From assembly GCA_019359695.1 (NCBI GenBank), contig JAHHGV010000014.1:62001-126000 (forward strand): a stretch of DNA of 64,000 nucleotides, written 5' to 3'. Position 1 is the first letter of the stretch. The number at the start of each line of letters is the position of its first letter. Below, in pieces: positions 1 to 8,790 of this stretch. The notes below the pieces were generated by a model that made no database searches, was not told the DNA's origin, and saw only the letters and a list, made by a program, of their open reading frames with translations. The position numbers and the translations under genes were made by a program. Origin of the DNA: Brasilonema angustatum HA4187-MV1. GTDB lineage: Bacteria; Cyanobacteriota; Cyanobacteriia; Cyanobacteriales; Nostocaceae.

Positions 1-1
1 T

Positions 2-1183
2 TTAGAATCTGCCAAAGATGAAATTTTACAAGCTAATGTTGCTGATTGTGAAAGAGCGATTACAGATGGAATTGCTAAGCCACTTTACAAGCGTTTGCAG
101 TTAGATGAATATAAGTTAAGAGATGCGATCGCTGGGGTGAGAGATGTCGGCAAACTCAGTGATCCGGTTGGTGCAGTGCAGATTCACCGTGAACTGGATC
201 AAGGCTTAATCTTGAAGCGAGTGACTTGCCCTTTGGGTGTGTTGGGTGTCATTTTTGAAGCACGTCCGGAAGCAGGAATTCAAATCGTGACTCTTGCTAT
301 CAAGTCGGGAAATGGTGTGATTCTCAAAGGTGGGAAAGAAGCGATTCGTTCTTGTGAAGCGATAGTTAAGGCGATTAAACAAGGACTTTCTCAAACTGCT
401 GTTCATCCAGATGCCGTGCAGTTGTTAACAACACGAGAAGAAATTTTGGAACTTCTAAGATTAGATAAATATGTGGATTTAATTATTCCTAGAGGTTCTA
501 ACTCTTTTGTGAGATTTGTGCAGGAAAATACTCGTATACCTGTATTAGGTCATGCTGATGGAATTTGTCATCTATATATAGATAAAGCTGCAGATTTAGA
601 AAAAGCGATCGCAATTACAGTTGATGCCAAAACAAACTATCCTGCTGCTTGTAATGCAATTGAAACTTTGCTACTTCATGCGAGTATTGCTGCAAAGTTT
701 TTACCAAAAGTTGCTGAGGTTTTGGTAAAACTCAATGTGGAATTGAGAGGGGATGAACGTACTCGCGAAATTCTACCAGATATTGCAGATGCAACAGAAG
801 AAGACTGGGAGACAGAATACTCTGATTTGATTTTGTCGATAAAAGTTGTGGATTCATTGGAGGATGCGATCACCCACATCAACAACTATGGTTCCAAGCA
901 CACTGACGCTATTATCACTGAAGATGCAGAAGCTGCCCAAACTTTCCTCGCGCTGGTAAATGCAGCCGGAGTTTACCACAACTGTTCTACCCGATTTGCT
1001 GATGGCTTCCGCTATGGTTTTGGTGCAGAAGTTGGGATTAGCACTCAACAAATGCCTCCTCGTGGTCCAGTTGGTTTAGAAGGTTTGGTAACATACAAAT
1101 ATCAGATGATTGGCAATGGTCATATTGTGGCGACTTACACAGGTGCAGATGCCAAGGCTTTTACTTTTAAAGATTTAGGATGA
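2..1183 (+). CDS. proA: Gamma-glutamyl phosphate reductase (5' end outside window)
   Basis: This enzyme reduces gamma-glutamyl phosphate to glutamate-5-semialdehyde with NADPH, the second step of cytosolic proline synthesis. The frame is open from base 2, so the N-terminus lies upstream of the window; 393 codons are visible against about 420-435 for the family. The aldehyde-dehydrogenase-like fold is recognisable from the [15 protein letters not shown] segment and from [13 protein letters not shown], which carries the catalytic cysteine. The C-terminal [16 protein letters not shown] segment is typical of ProA. A TTG at base 95 could be mistaken for a start, but the upstream frame continues with ProA-like sequence. 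A 7-nt repeat array follows the stop. Identification is secure. Confidence 0.95.
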   Translation, partial: LESAKDEILQANVADCERAITDGIAKPLYKRLQLDEYKLRDAIAGVRDVGKLSDPVGAVQIHRELDQGLILKRVTCPLGVLGVIFEARPEAGIQIVTLAIKSGNGVILKGGKEAIRSCEAIVKAIKQGLSQTAVHPDAVQLLTTREEILELLRLDKYVDLIIPRGSNSFVRFVQENTRIPVLGHADGICHLYIDKAADLEKAIAITVDAKTNYPAACNAIETLLLHASIAAKFLPKVAEVLVKLNVELRGDERTREILPDIADATEEDWETEYSDLILSIKVVDSLEDAITHINNYGSKHTDAIITEDAEAAQTFLALVNAAGVYHNCSTRFADGFRYGFGAEVGISTQQMPPRGPVGLEGLVTYKYQMIGNGHIVATYTGADAKAFTFKDLG

Positions 1184-1249
1184 ATCAGCGCTCACAAAAT
1201 ACTATAGCAATCCGTGCAGGAGTTGTGAAATTACTCGTTGAGACGCTTA

Positions 1250-1320
1250 ACAGGGAACAGGGAACAGGGAACAGGGAACAGTAAACAATTGATCACTGGT
1301 AACTGGTAACTGGTAACTGT
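1250..1320. repeat. 7-nt short tandem repeats (STRR)
   Basis: About four copies of GGGAACA are followed by about four copies of GGTAACT. Such heptanucleotide arrays are typical of filamentous cyanobacterial intergenic DNA. The same GGGAACA unit recurs near 5950, 30275, 44740 and 54160. Confidence 0.85.
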
Positions 1321-1355
1321 TAAAGTTTTGTCTGACGTTGAGTAGCTAAGATCGC

Positions 1356-2282
1356 ATGAGTGCTGAAAAAGTAAATTGGTTTCAAACCGCCTTACGAGTA
1401 CGAGGTTCAGTTATTCCTGTTATATTACCTCGTATATTTTTGTTTAGTGGATTTGGAGTTATCATATCCATAATCCACTATTACGGGTTTTCTCTACCAG
1501 AGGAAATTGGCAACGTTACAACCAATGTAGCTTTTAATCTTGTCTTAGGTTTGTTGTTAGTTTTTCGCACAAACACTGCCTATGAGCATTATTGGGAAGG
1601 TCGAAAAATTTGGGGTGGGATAGTAGTTAATTCCCTGAATTTAGGCAGAAAAATTCAGATAGCAATTTTAGAAAATGATCCTACAGATAGAGAGAAAAAA
1701 GCAGCATCTCTGCGGCTATTAAGTGCTTTTGCAATTGCCACTAAATTACACTTACGTCAGTCACAAGAAAACAACGAACTAAAACCTTTTCTGACAGAAT
1801 TGCAATATTCACAATTACAAAATGTGAAAAATCCTCCCTTGAAGATTGCTGTTTGGATTGAAGAATATCTCAAACAGCAGCAAATTAACAATCGCTTGAG
1901 TATGGATGAATTGCTGTTGATGAATAATTTACTAAATAACATGGTAGAGTCATTAATCGGCTCTGAGCGTATTTTAAAAACACCAATGCCCTTAATTTAT
2001 GCTATTTACCTTAAGCGATTGTTACTGATATATTTTATTATATTACCCTTGGATTTAGTCGATGATTTACAGTGGTGGACTGTACCCATTGTGGCGTTAA
2101 TAAGCTTTACTTTACTTGGAATAGAAGAAATAGGTAACCAGTTAGAAGATCCATTCGGTTTCGATTTATATGATTTGCCCTTAGATGAAATTTGTCAGAC
2201 ATTAATCAAAAATATAGAAGATTTGATGGCTCGAAGTGAAGACGAGTTAATTAGTCAAACAGAATCAAATTTGCCAAGCTGA
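1356..2282 (+). CDS. Bestrophin-family anion channel
   Basis: This is a predicted membrane anion (chloride/bicarbonate) channel of the bestrophin/UPF0187 family, 308 residues, the usual length for bacterial members. The N-terminal part has two hydrophobic segments (about residues 20-45 and 55-75). Between and after them comes the family signature around NTAYEHYWEGRKIWG at about residues 73-87. Two further hydrophobic segments lie near residues 215-250, and the conserved EEIGNQLEDPFG motif follows at about 255-268. The ATG at 1356 is the first in frame. Substrate and role (pH, photosynthetic ion balance) cannot be read from the sequence. It stands alone between proA and the men genes. Confidence 0.85.
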   Translation: MSAEKVNWFQTALRVRGSVIPVILPRIFLFSGFGVIISIIHYYGFSLPEEIGNVTTNVAFNLVLGLLLVFRTNTAYEHYWEGRKIWGGIVVNSLNLGRKIQIAILENDPTDREKKAASLRLLSAFAIATKLHLRQSQENNELKPFLTELQYSQLQNVKNPPLKIAVWIEEYLKQQQINNRLSMDELLLMNNLLNNMVESLIGSERILKTPMPLIYAIYLKRLLLIYFIILPLDLVDDLQWWTVPIVALISFTLLGIEEIGNQLEDPFGFDLYDLPLDEICQTLIKNIEDLMARSEDELISQTESNLPS

Positions 2283-2382
2283 GCTTGAATAGCAGTACCT
2301 TTTCTTGTCGCATATTATTCACCAAATGTCAAAGCATTACACTATTAAGCAATTATTACAAGCATTGGACAAAATTATAAAC

Positions 2383-2481
2383 TCATGCTTTTAGCAACGC
2401 GAGGCTTTTGAGTTGAAGTTCTGCCAGTTCTTTGTCAGGATCGGAACCAGCAACGATACCAACACCTACGTAAAGTCTGAG
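2383..2481 (-). pseudogene. menF: menF (isochorismate synthase) C-terminal remnant
   Basis: On the minus strand 32 codons plus TGA read as the C-terminal end of an isochorismate synthase, with YVGVGIVAGSDPDKELAELQ, the conserved end of the chorismate-binding domain. Upstream of this the frame runs into a small palindromic repeat (about 2480-2520) and no further menF sequence is visible before menC. As I recall, in related cyanobacteria menF lies divergently next to menA-menC-menE. The arrangement here therefore suggests that a deletion removed most of menF and menA, leaving this scar. The rest of menF must be elsewhere, since phylloquinone is needed by photosystem I. Confidence 0.75.
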
Positions 2482-2520
2482 GCGATACGCGTAGTGTCAA
2501 GCCTCTGGCTTATCGCCGTT
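2480..2520. repeat. Palindromic intergenic repeat at menF breakpoint
   Basis: The segment GCGATACGCGTAGTGTCAAG and the following AGCCTCTGGCTTATCGC form an imperfect inverted repeat. A close copy in the opposite orientation lies at about 54027-54062. It abuts the truncated menF, so it may have taken part in the rearrangement. Confidence 0.7.
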
Positions 2521-2666
2521 GAAGAAGTCAGCATTATATGAATAAACTGTCATAGGTCTAGAAAGAGTAAATTTTTTTGAAGTTAACTTCCAAAAGAGTA
2601 ATATTTCGTGGTCGTATTTTTACAGGTAAAACAAAACAGTTACCTTTTTACCTGCACTGGCTTCTA

Positions 2667-3776
2667 ATGGGTTATCGATTTGAGTTTCGTCCTTATCAGC
2701 ACAAATTGGTGACTTCGCTCATGACAAGTCATGGTATTTGGGATATCCGCGAAGGAATTATTCTTCGTCTCACCGATGAAACAGGAAAAATCGGCTGGGG
2801 GGAAATTGCACCCATCAGTTGGTTTGGTTCAGAAACTCTAGAACAAGCTTTAGAATTTTGCCGTCAGCTTCCACAGCAAATCACACAAGAGACGATTTTC
2901 TCTATTCCTGACGAGTTAAGCGCGTGTCAATTTGGATTTGAGTCTGCTTGGGAAATGATTAGCACCCTCGCCCGCCCGGAAATTAATTTCCGGACTAATA
3001 GCCCAAGTCCATTAAAATGGACAACAAACTTTTTCCAGTCGTCTTTAGATGACTTGGATTATGAGCCTGGGGCTTTAAACCCCAGCCGGTTGTTGCCACT
3101 GGTACAAGATCACAGAAAAATTGAGACATTAAGCTACAGCGCCTTACTACCAGCTGGGGAAGCGGCGCTAGAGGCGTGGCAAAAGCTGTGGAAGGAGGGA
3201 TATCGTACTTTTAAATGGAAAATTGGTGTCTATCCCATTGCTCAAGAACTAGAAATTTTTAAATTACTCTGTCAAACTTTACCAGCTTCTGCAAAACTAC
3301 GATTAGATGCCAACGGCGGACTTAGCTATGAACAAGCTCAGTTATGGCTCGGGAATTGCGATAATATCAAGAGAAATGAAGAATTATTCCCAGAAATTGA
3401 ATTTCTTGAGCAGCCTTTATCTGTGGATCAATTTGCGGCGATGTTGGAGTTGAGTCATTGTTACCAGACGGCGATCGCCTTAGATGAATCTGTCGCCACA
3501 CTCAACCAACTCACGACATGCTTCCAACAAGGTTGGCGAGAAATTTTTGTGATAAAGCCTGGGATAGTCGGTTCACCATCCCGTCTGCGTCAGTTTTGTC
3601 AACTGCATAAAATCGATGCTGTGTTTTCATCCGTGTTTGAAACTGCAATTGGTAGACAAGCTGCACTCCAGATAGCAGCGCAATTATCTCAAAATAACAG
3701 AGCAGTGGGTTTTGGTGTCAACCATTGGTTTGCTCAAGAGGAGACAACGCCCGAAGATTTATGGAAAAAACTTTAG
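2667..3776 (+). CDS. menC: o-Succinylbenzoate synthase
   Basis: MenC dehydrates SHCHC to o-succinylbenzoate in phylloquinone (vitamin K1) synthesis. It belongs to the enolase superfamily. Visible active-site motifs are FKWKIG (general base Lys, around residue 180), LRLDANGG and EFLEQPL (metal ligands) and ALDES. I chose the ATG at 2667 because the family begins with a YRFEFRPY-like strand, MGYRFEFRPY here. The frame is open upstream to an ATG-less TTG at 2577, but those 30 residues do not look like MenC. The product is then 369 residues. Residues around 120-155 are Pro/Asn-rich and look like a lineage insertion. The gene overlaps menE by 16 nt. Confidence 0.92.
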   Translation: MGYRFEFRPYQHKLVTSLMTSHGIWDIREGIILRLTDETGKIGWGEIAPISWFGSETLEQALEFCRQLPQQITQETIFSIPDELSACQFGFESAWEMISTLARPEINFRTNSPSPLKWTTNFFQSSLDDLDYEPGALNPSRLLPLVQDHRKIETLSYSALLPAGEAALEAWQKLWKEGYRTFKWKIGVYPIAQELEIFKLLCQTLPASAKLRLDANGGLSYEQAQLWLGNCDNIKRNEELFPEIEFLEQPLSVDQFAAMLELSHCYQTAIALDESVATLNQLTTCFQQGWREIFVIKPGIVGSPSRLRQFCQLHKIDAVFSSVFETAIGRQAALQIAAQLSQNNRAVGFGVNHWFAQEETTPEDLWKKL

Positions 3777-5176
3777 AACATTTTGTGCAGTATACATTTT
3801 GCCAGCCTCTTTCTAATGACTGGCTCATTTGTCATGATAGCCATTTATTTGCTCAATTAACCCAACAACTTTATTTAGAATTAACCCAGTTTTCATACTA
3901 TCGAGGCACACCAATCAAAATTCTTTTAGCCGAACGTGAACCAGTGCGCTTTTTAGCAGGTTTTCTCGCGGCAAGTGCCGCTCGTTGTCCAGTTTTTCTT
4001 TGCAACCCCGACTGGACAAAACAAGAATGGCAACAAGTTTTTGATTTAGTAAAACCGGATTTAATATTGGGACTAGGGACTAGGAATTGGGGACAAGACT
4101 ATTCCAAATTAAAAAATCCTATGATTCCATCTCCTCACTCAGGACTGATCATGATTCCCACAGGTGGATCATCAGGAAAGATGAAGTTTGCGATCCATAC
4201 TTGGGAAACTTTAATCGCATCCGTGCGAGGATTTACAGAACATTTTTTGATTAATCATGTTAATTCTTTTTGTGTCTTACCGCTCTATCACGTCAGCGGT
4301 TTAATGCAATTTATGCGCTCCTTCACCACTGGTGGAAAACTCGTTATTCTGTCATTTAAAGAAGTAGAATATCGTCAATTCGACAGTACACAATTATCCA
4401 ATTTCTTTATTTCTTTAGTACCAACACAGTTACAACGTCTGCTACAAAATCCAGAGTTAACTCAGTGGTTATCCCAATTTCAAACTGTACTATTAGGAGG
4501 TGGAGCAGCATGGAATGAACTTTTGGAAAAAGCAAGATACTACAATATTCGCTTATCTCCTACGTACGGTATGACGGAAACTGCCTCCCAAATTGCTACC
4601 CTCAAACCAGATGAATTTCTTAATGGTAAAGATAACTGCACTCAAATTCTCCCCCATGCCTCTATCAAAATTCGCAATCAGCAAGGCGAGGAATTGAATT
4701 CAAATCAAATCGGAAACATCACAATCAATTCTCAAGCTCTTGCCCTAGGATACTATCCTAACACTTGGGAGAATCAGGCTTATTTACAAGTGGATGATTT
4801 GGGTTTTTTAGATAACAAAGGTTATTTACATATCGTCGGACGTAACAGCGACAAAATTATTACAGGCGGTGAAAATGTCTATCCAATAGAAGTTGAATCT
4901 ACCATTAGAGCTACAGAAATGGTAGTAGATATTTGTGTCATCGGCATACCAGATAAACTCTGGGGACAAGCAGTCACAGCAATTTACATTCCCAAAGACT
5001 CAAATACCTCTGATATAGAAATCCGAAATTTGCTGAAAGAGAAACTCAGCAAATTTAAAATTCCTAAAAATTGGATTCCTGTACAAACCTTACCTCGCAA
5101 CTCCCAAGGTAAAATCAATCGTCAAGAGCTACAGCAAATAGCCACAAAATTTCTTCAAACTAGCCTCGCTGATTAA
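3761..5176 (+). CDS. menE: o-Succinylbenzoate-CoA ligase
   Basis: MenE adenylates o-succinylbenzoate and transfers it to CoA, the step after MenC. The product is a 471-residue ANL-superfamily enzyme. The phosphate-binding loop is MIPTGGSSGKMKFAIHTW, the A5 motif is SPTYGMTETASQ, the A7/A8 region is VDDLGFLDNKGYLHIVGRNS, and the C-terminal lysine lies in PRNSQGKINR. The ATG at 3761 was chosen because it starts 16 nt inside the end of menC, indicating translational coupling. A longer in-frame start at 3725 adds sequence with no family similarity. Confidence 0.93.
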   Translation: MEKTLEHFVQYTFCQPLSNDWLICHDSHLFAQLTQQLYLELTQFSYYRGTPIKILLAEREPVRFLAGFLAASAARCPVFLCNPDWTKQEWQQVFDLVKPDLILGLGTRNWGQDYSKLKNPMIPSPHSGLIMIPTGGSSGKMKFAIHTWETLIASVRGFTEHFLINHVNSFCVLPLYHVSGLMQFMRSFTTGGKLVILSFKEVEYRQFDSTQLSNFFISLVPTQLQRLLQNPELTQWLSQFQTVLLGGGAAWNELLEKARYYNIRLSPTYGMTETASQIATLKPDEFLNGKDNCTQILPHASIKIRNQQGEELNSNQIGNITINSQALALGYYPNTWENQAYLQVDDLGFLDNKGYLHIVGRNSDKIITGGENVYPIEVESTIRATEMVVDICVIGIPDKLWGQAVTAIYIPKDSNTSDIEIRNLLKEKLSKFKIPKNWIPVQTLPRNSQGKINRQELQQIATKFLQTSLAD

Positions 5177-5191
5177 AGAGAAAAATTACAG

Positions 5192-5259
5192 CATCCCAAT
5201 GCGTGTGAAAGTAGTGCGAGCCGGAAAGCTCGCTTGTGAGTGTACTGCATTTGGGATGA
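5192..5259. terminator. Nested hairpin between convergent genes
   Basis: An outer inverted repeat (GCATCCCAATGC against GCATTTGGGATG) encloses a perfect inner hairpin, GCGAGC-CGGAAA-GCTCGC at 5216-5233. It sits between the convergent menE and thioesterase genes and could end transcription from both sides. No long U-tract follows, so it may simply be a repeat. Confidence 0.45.
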
Positions 5260-5312
5260 TCCCATAAAAATTGGAAAAGAAAAATCTCTTTTAACTCTTG
5301 ATTCCCAACGTT

Positions 5313-5759
5313 TCAAACAACCTCTCTTGACTTTCTTCTCTCTGCTGTTTCTGCACCTCTCTTGTTTCTCTCCAACCATTCCTTCATATTTTCTGGCAAC
5401 TCTGTTTTCGTTTTATTACTTGTCTCAATGCAAACGTGCCTAGTCACAGCTTTAGCAGCGATCACCTCACCAACTATCACCTCATAAGCCACTTCAAATC
5501 TGTCAACACTAAGCTGTTGAGGCATTAACCTAATAACCAAATTGTCTCCACAATATAGCGGACGAAAAAAGTCCACACTAGCATGAACAATCGGAAAAGC
5601 TACAGAAGGATTCGTGAAAAAATCTTTGAGATTAATGCCAGAGATAACTAGAGACTCTTCATAAGCCTCATGACAAATACTCAAGAGATTAGCAAAGTAA
5701 ACTACCCCAGCAGCATCAGTGTCTTGAAAGTGAATGGTGCGGTTATATGTAAAGGCCAT
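5313..5759 (-). CDS. 1,4-Dihydroxy-2-naphthoyl-CoA thioesterase
   Basis: A 148-residue hot-dog-fold thioesterase of the 4-hydroxybenzoyl-CoA thioesterase type. The N-terminal motif [20 protein letters not shown] holds the catalytic aspartate and matches the cyanobacterial DHNA-CoA hydrolase group (Synechocystis slr0204 type). This enzyme releases DHNA from DHNA-CoA before prenylation by MenA, so its position facing menC-menE fits one pathway. The last 25 residues are Arg/Lys/Glu-rich and differ from the compact core. The start ATG is the only good candidate. Confidence 0.85.
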   Translation of the reverse strand: MAFTYNRTIHFQDTDAAGVVYFANLLSICHEAYEESLVISGINLKDFFTNPSVAFPIVHASVDFFRPLYCGDNLVIRLMPQQLSVDRFEVAYEVIVGEVIAAKAVTRHVCIETSNKTKTELPENMKEWLERNKRGAETAERRKSREVV

Positions 5760-5944
5760 AATTCAAGCCAAAGTTCAAGCCAAACTTCAAAAATATATAG
5801 CAAACAAATAGCCTGCTACAGTAAACAATTTTACCGCAATCATCTGGTTTCTAGTATTTGCCAGGTAGAGTAGGACATGAACTAATGAGAAAATACGCAC
5901 ACCACGAGATCATCAAGCCTATTAAGCGTTCGGGTGTTAAGAGT

Positions 5945-5987
5945 TAAGCGTTCGGGTGTTCCCTGTTCCCTGTTCCCTGTTCCCTGC
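5945..5987. repeat. 7-nt tandem repeats (TGTTCCC array)
   Basis: Four tandem TGTTCCC units (reverse complement of GGGAACA) lie just downstream of the HopA1-family gene. Two copies of a GTTAAGCGTTCGGGTGTT-like segment precede them. Confidence 0.85.
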
Positions 5988-5991
5988 TATA

Positions 5992-7080
5992 TCAGTTCAA
6001 GGGGTAATAAATATCCTCAGAGCAAGGATTGAGGTAAGGACGCTGTAAATCAATACCAAGCCGAGTAAAATGTGAGTCAATTGCCTTCATCCGCTGATCA
6101 GTTGAATCGTTATCTTGTTGCCAAACTTCCAACAAAGCATTCGCTACGATTTGACAGCGGTTCATCCCAAAACTTTCCTGTACCGCAAATTTTTGACTAA
6201 GTTCTTCAGCTAAACTCAAGCCAGGTGCTAAAAACTTGGTAAACAAGGGGATTTCTGTGTGGAAATGAGATTGATGTTCTGCATAGACACTTCTTAGGAC
6301 TTTTCGCACTGCTGGATAGTCTTCGCGTTCAAAGGATAGCACTCCTGAATCATAGCGCCCATAAGCAGCCCGATTGTGTAACACCTGAAAACTAAAGGGA
6401 ATTGCTGCAGCGTTCAGTTGTTGTGTCAAGCTATCCATAAGGGCTAAGGCACCCATTGGAGTAACATTAAAGTAAATTCGCCCTGCCCCCAAATCAGTAT
6501 CCGGGTTAGTCTGCAAATCCTGTCCGACATTGCTAAGCGCTATATAAAAGCCGTTTTGTAGTCGATTTTTAGGCATCCATATATTTATCAAATCTCCTAC
6601 CTTGGCAGTTGGCGTTGACGGCTCTAGATTGTGATTGTACTCAACATACAACGTCAAACCACCTTTGCTCACTGCAATACTACCATCTGGTTCCCGTCGC
6701 AACAATTGCCAATCTGGATCAAAGTAGCCTATCCCATGATTACTGGTATGTAGTAACTCGTAAAATTGCCAATCCATCTCTAAGCTAGAATAGCTTTCCA
6801 AGTTTTTCTGTGGCAAATCATGAGCAACATCACTACTGAGTGACAACGTGCTTTGCAGAGAACCATTGTAATAAATACCGTGAACGAAATTCCGCAATAG
6901 CAGAGCAAGATACTTGTGTTGTAATGCTGGCGAATTTTGTCGAAATCGCTCTGCTATTTTAGATGGCAGGGCAAAGGGTTGATATTTTGGATGGCGAATG
7001 CAAAAGTTGGATTGAATTTCGATATTGCTAGCAATATCCAATAGAGAATTTAGCAGTGGTTTGGTAGAAGACTCTAGCAT
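5992..7080 (-). CDS. HopA1-family protein (predicted phospho-Ser/Thr lyase partner)
   Basis: A 362-residue protein of the family named after the Pseudomonas type III effector HopA1. The diagnostic C-terminal part is visible: YFNVTPMGALALMDSL, HNRAAYGRYDSGVLSF, FTKFLAPGLSLAEE and ESFGMNRCQIVANA. In thioviridamide-type and class V lanthipeptide clusters, HopA1-like proteins pair with an APH-like kinase. The kinase phosphorylates Ser/Thr of a precursor peptide, and the HopA1 protein eliminates phosphate to give dehydroamino acids. Here the kinase gene lies 99 bp upstream on the same strand, so I infer a two-gene operon with that chemistry. There is no signal peptide or membrane segment. No precursor peptide gene is seen nearby, so the substrate is unknown. 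Confidence 0.8.
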   Translation of the reverse strand: MLESSTKPLLNSLLDIASNIEIQSNFCIRHPKYQPFALPSKIAERFRQNSPALQHKYLALLLRNFVHGIYYNGSLQSTLSLSSDVAHDLPQKNLESYSSLEMDWQFYELLHTSNHGIGYFDPDWQLLRREPDGSIAVSKGGLTLYVEYNHNLEPSTPTAKVGDLINIWMPKNRLQNGFYIALSNVGQDLQTNPDTDLGAGRIYFNVTPMGALALMDSLTQQLNAAAIPFSFQVLHNRAAYGRYDSGVLSFEREDYPAVRKVLRSVYAEHQSHFHTEIPLFTKFLAPGLSLAEELSQKFAVQESFGMNRCQIVANALLEVWQQDNDSTDQRMKAIDSHFTRLGIDLQRPYLNPCSEDIYYPLN

Positions 7081-7179
7081 GAGTGGAACTTGTCAAGGAA
7101 GAATTATCAGTTATCAGTTTGAGAATTTAGGTTTTAGTCCTTCAGCATAAGCCAACAAGACTATTCACTGTTCACTGTT

Positions 7180-8418
7180 TTAACAACCGCGTAGACGAGT
7201 TTTATTATAATAAAGACGAAGTAAGTTATTCTGTTTTTTTGGATGAGAAAGTTGAACAAATTTTGTAAACAGCTTTAGGATTTCTGACTCTGTGATCCCA
7301 AAAACAGTCAATACAGACTCTTGTGGTCTACTGAGTAAGCTTTGAGCAAATTTGAACATACAAATACTGGAGTTATCAAAGTATTTGTGAAAGTTTATTT
7401 TTTCCTTGATTCGATGAAGTAGAACTAAACCCGCAAATTGGATAACTCGTTGAACAAATTCACAACGATACTCAAGAATCACTGGAAAAGTATCAAGATA
7501 AGCTAGAATAAGAGTTAGTAGTGAAGGTTGGATCACTTCCAATGGAATCGCTGCCAGAAGTAATGACTCTTCTAACTCAAGAGTAGGATCTACCACTAGG
7601 CTTTCTAACCAAAGTGTTAAGTAGCTTGCCACTAAAGTTCCCAAATCAAAAGCTGGATCTCCCCAGGAACAAGCTTCCCAATCAATGAGTCGTATAAGAC
7701 AGTTGTCTAACTTCTCCCACCTTGAATGCACTAAAACATTTTCCAATTTCAGATCATTATGAGTTAAGCAGCAAGGATTCCATTCATACGCCAACTCAGA
7801 AATTGCTGCTTCTAAACTCTCATAACGTTGATAAAGAGCGTAGAATTTCAGCGCCTCTGTAGGAACATTGCCAAAAATTTCTGGCCCAATTGACTCTATC
7901 CCTTGCGCTGGATTATAAAATTGATAGCGAAACTGTCCTTCAGGAGCAGTTGCCATAAAATCACGATACTCCCGGCGGTTGAAAGTGGCACGATGCAGTG
8001 CTCCCAAACTACTACCAATAGCGCTTGCGATCGCTTTTGGAAAGTGCAAATTTTTTTGATAAAAACTTGCTAGTTCAAAATACTCCTTGAGGTAGTGACG
8101 AACAAGAATAGATTTTTCTTGCTCAAAATGCACTACCAAAGATGCCGCAGCAGAAATATTTCCTAAGACTGGAAACTGCTGAAGTAGTTGATGAAACAAC
8201 CACTCATTCCAAAACTCATGTGGGTTTTCGTTATTATCAATACATTGTTCTTGCTTAACCAGCAGCTTCTGATTTCCAGGCAGAGTAACTAGTAAATTTA
8301 AATTTTTTTGACTCGTTTGCGGGAGTTCAAAATAGGAATTTATACCTTCTTCTGAGCTACACAGACCTGCTTGATGCAGATAATGAATAACATTATGAGA
8401 AGACAGTGAAAGTACCAT
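7180..8418 (-). CDS. APH-like phosphotransferase paired with HopA1 protein
   Basis: A 412-residue kinase-fold protein. The catalytic loop THNDLKLENVLV (about residues 218-229) and metal-binding IDWEACSWGDPAFDLG (about 244-259) are the Brenner and DxE motifs of aminoglycoside/choline kinase-like enzymes. A lysine in QKLLVKQEQ (about residue 54) is a candidate ATP ligand. The pairing with a HopA1-family gene 99 bp downstream is that of TvaC/TvaD and LxmK/LxmY-type dehydratase pairs. I therefore infer peptide Ser/Thr phosphorylation rather than drug resistance. The last 30 residues are basic. No LanC, YcaO or transporter gene is adjacent, and upstream DNA to 8790 holds no convincing small peptide gene. 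Confidence 0.75.
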   Translation of the reverse strand: MVLSLSSHNVIHYLHQAGLCSSEEGINSYFELPQTSQKNLNLLVTLPGNQKLLVKQEQCIDNNENPHEFWNEWLFHQLLQQFPVLGNISAAASLVVHFEQEKSILVRHYLKEYFELASFYQKNLHFPKAIASAIGSSLGALHRATFNRREYRDFMATAPEGQFRYQFYNPAQGIESIGPEIFGNVPTEALKFYALYQRYESLEAAISELAYEWNPCCLTHNDLKLENVLVHSRWEKLDNCLIRLIDWEACSWGDPAFDLGTLVASYLTLWLESLVVDPTLELEESLLLAAIPLEVIQPSLLTLILAYLDTFPVILEYRCEFVQRVIQFAGLVLLHRIKEKINFHKYFDNSSICMFKFAQSLLSRPQESVLTVFGITESEILKLFTKFVQLSHPKKQNNLLRLYYNKTRLRGC

Positions 8419-8790
8419 GTCTTATTTCCTAAAGCGTAAGATTGTTCCTAAAACCACTATTTCAGTATTAGCTTTACTTCAGTGGTCTTCAGTAGATATT
8501 CATGGCTCGTGCAAATATCAATAACGATTAGCACAATCTACTAATATCCGATTTATCAAAAATAAACCTGCCAAAATGGCAATGTTACTTTTGCTATTGC
8601 TTTAAATTTTGCTCAGCACTCAGTCAAATCTTTGAAACGACGTTGTAGAATAATTCGCGCTATTATCGCTACTACAACAGGACTTAAAAATAGAAATCAG
8701 AAATCAGAACTCAGAACTCACAACACAGAACACAGAACACAGAACACACCAGAAATATTCACCTGCCTTGGTGTACGTAGTTCATGATGA
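8419..8790. other. Gene-free region upstream of the kinase gene
   Basis: I examined this stretch on both strands for a small precursor-peptide gene. Only ORFs of about 10 codons or fewer were seen. It contains a run of ACACAGA-type 7-nt repeats at about 8690-8752. The promoter of the kinase/HopA1 operon should lie in the left half, but no clear -10/-35 pair can be assigned. Confidence 0.6.

Noticed and set aside
2577-2666. N-terminal extension of MenC
   Set aside because: The 30 added residues have no MenC similarity, and the family starts at the YRFEFRPY-like strand.
7180-8418. Aminoglycoside resistance gene
   Set aside because: The kinase fold is shared, but the HopA1-family partner in the same operon favours a peptide-modifying role.
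8419-8790. A precursor peptide for the kinase/HopA1 pair
   Set aside because: All ATG-started frames on both strands are about ten codons or fewer and lack a leader-core pattern.
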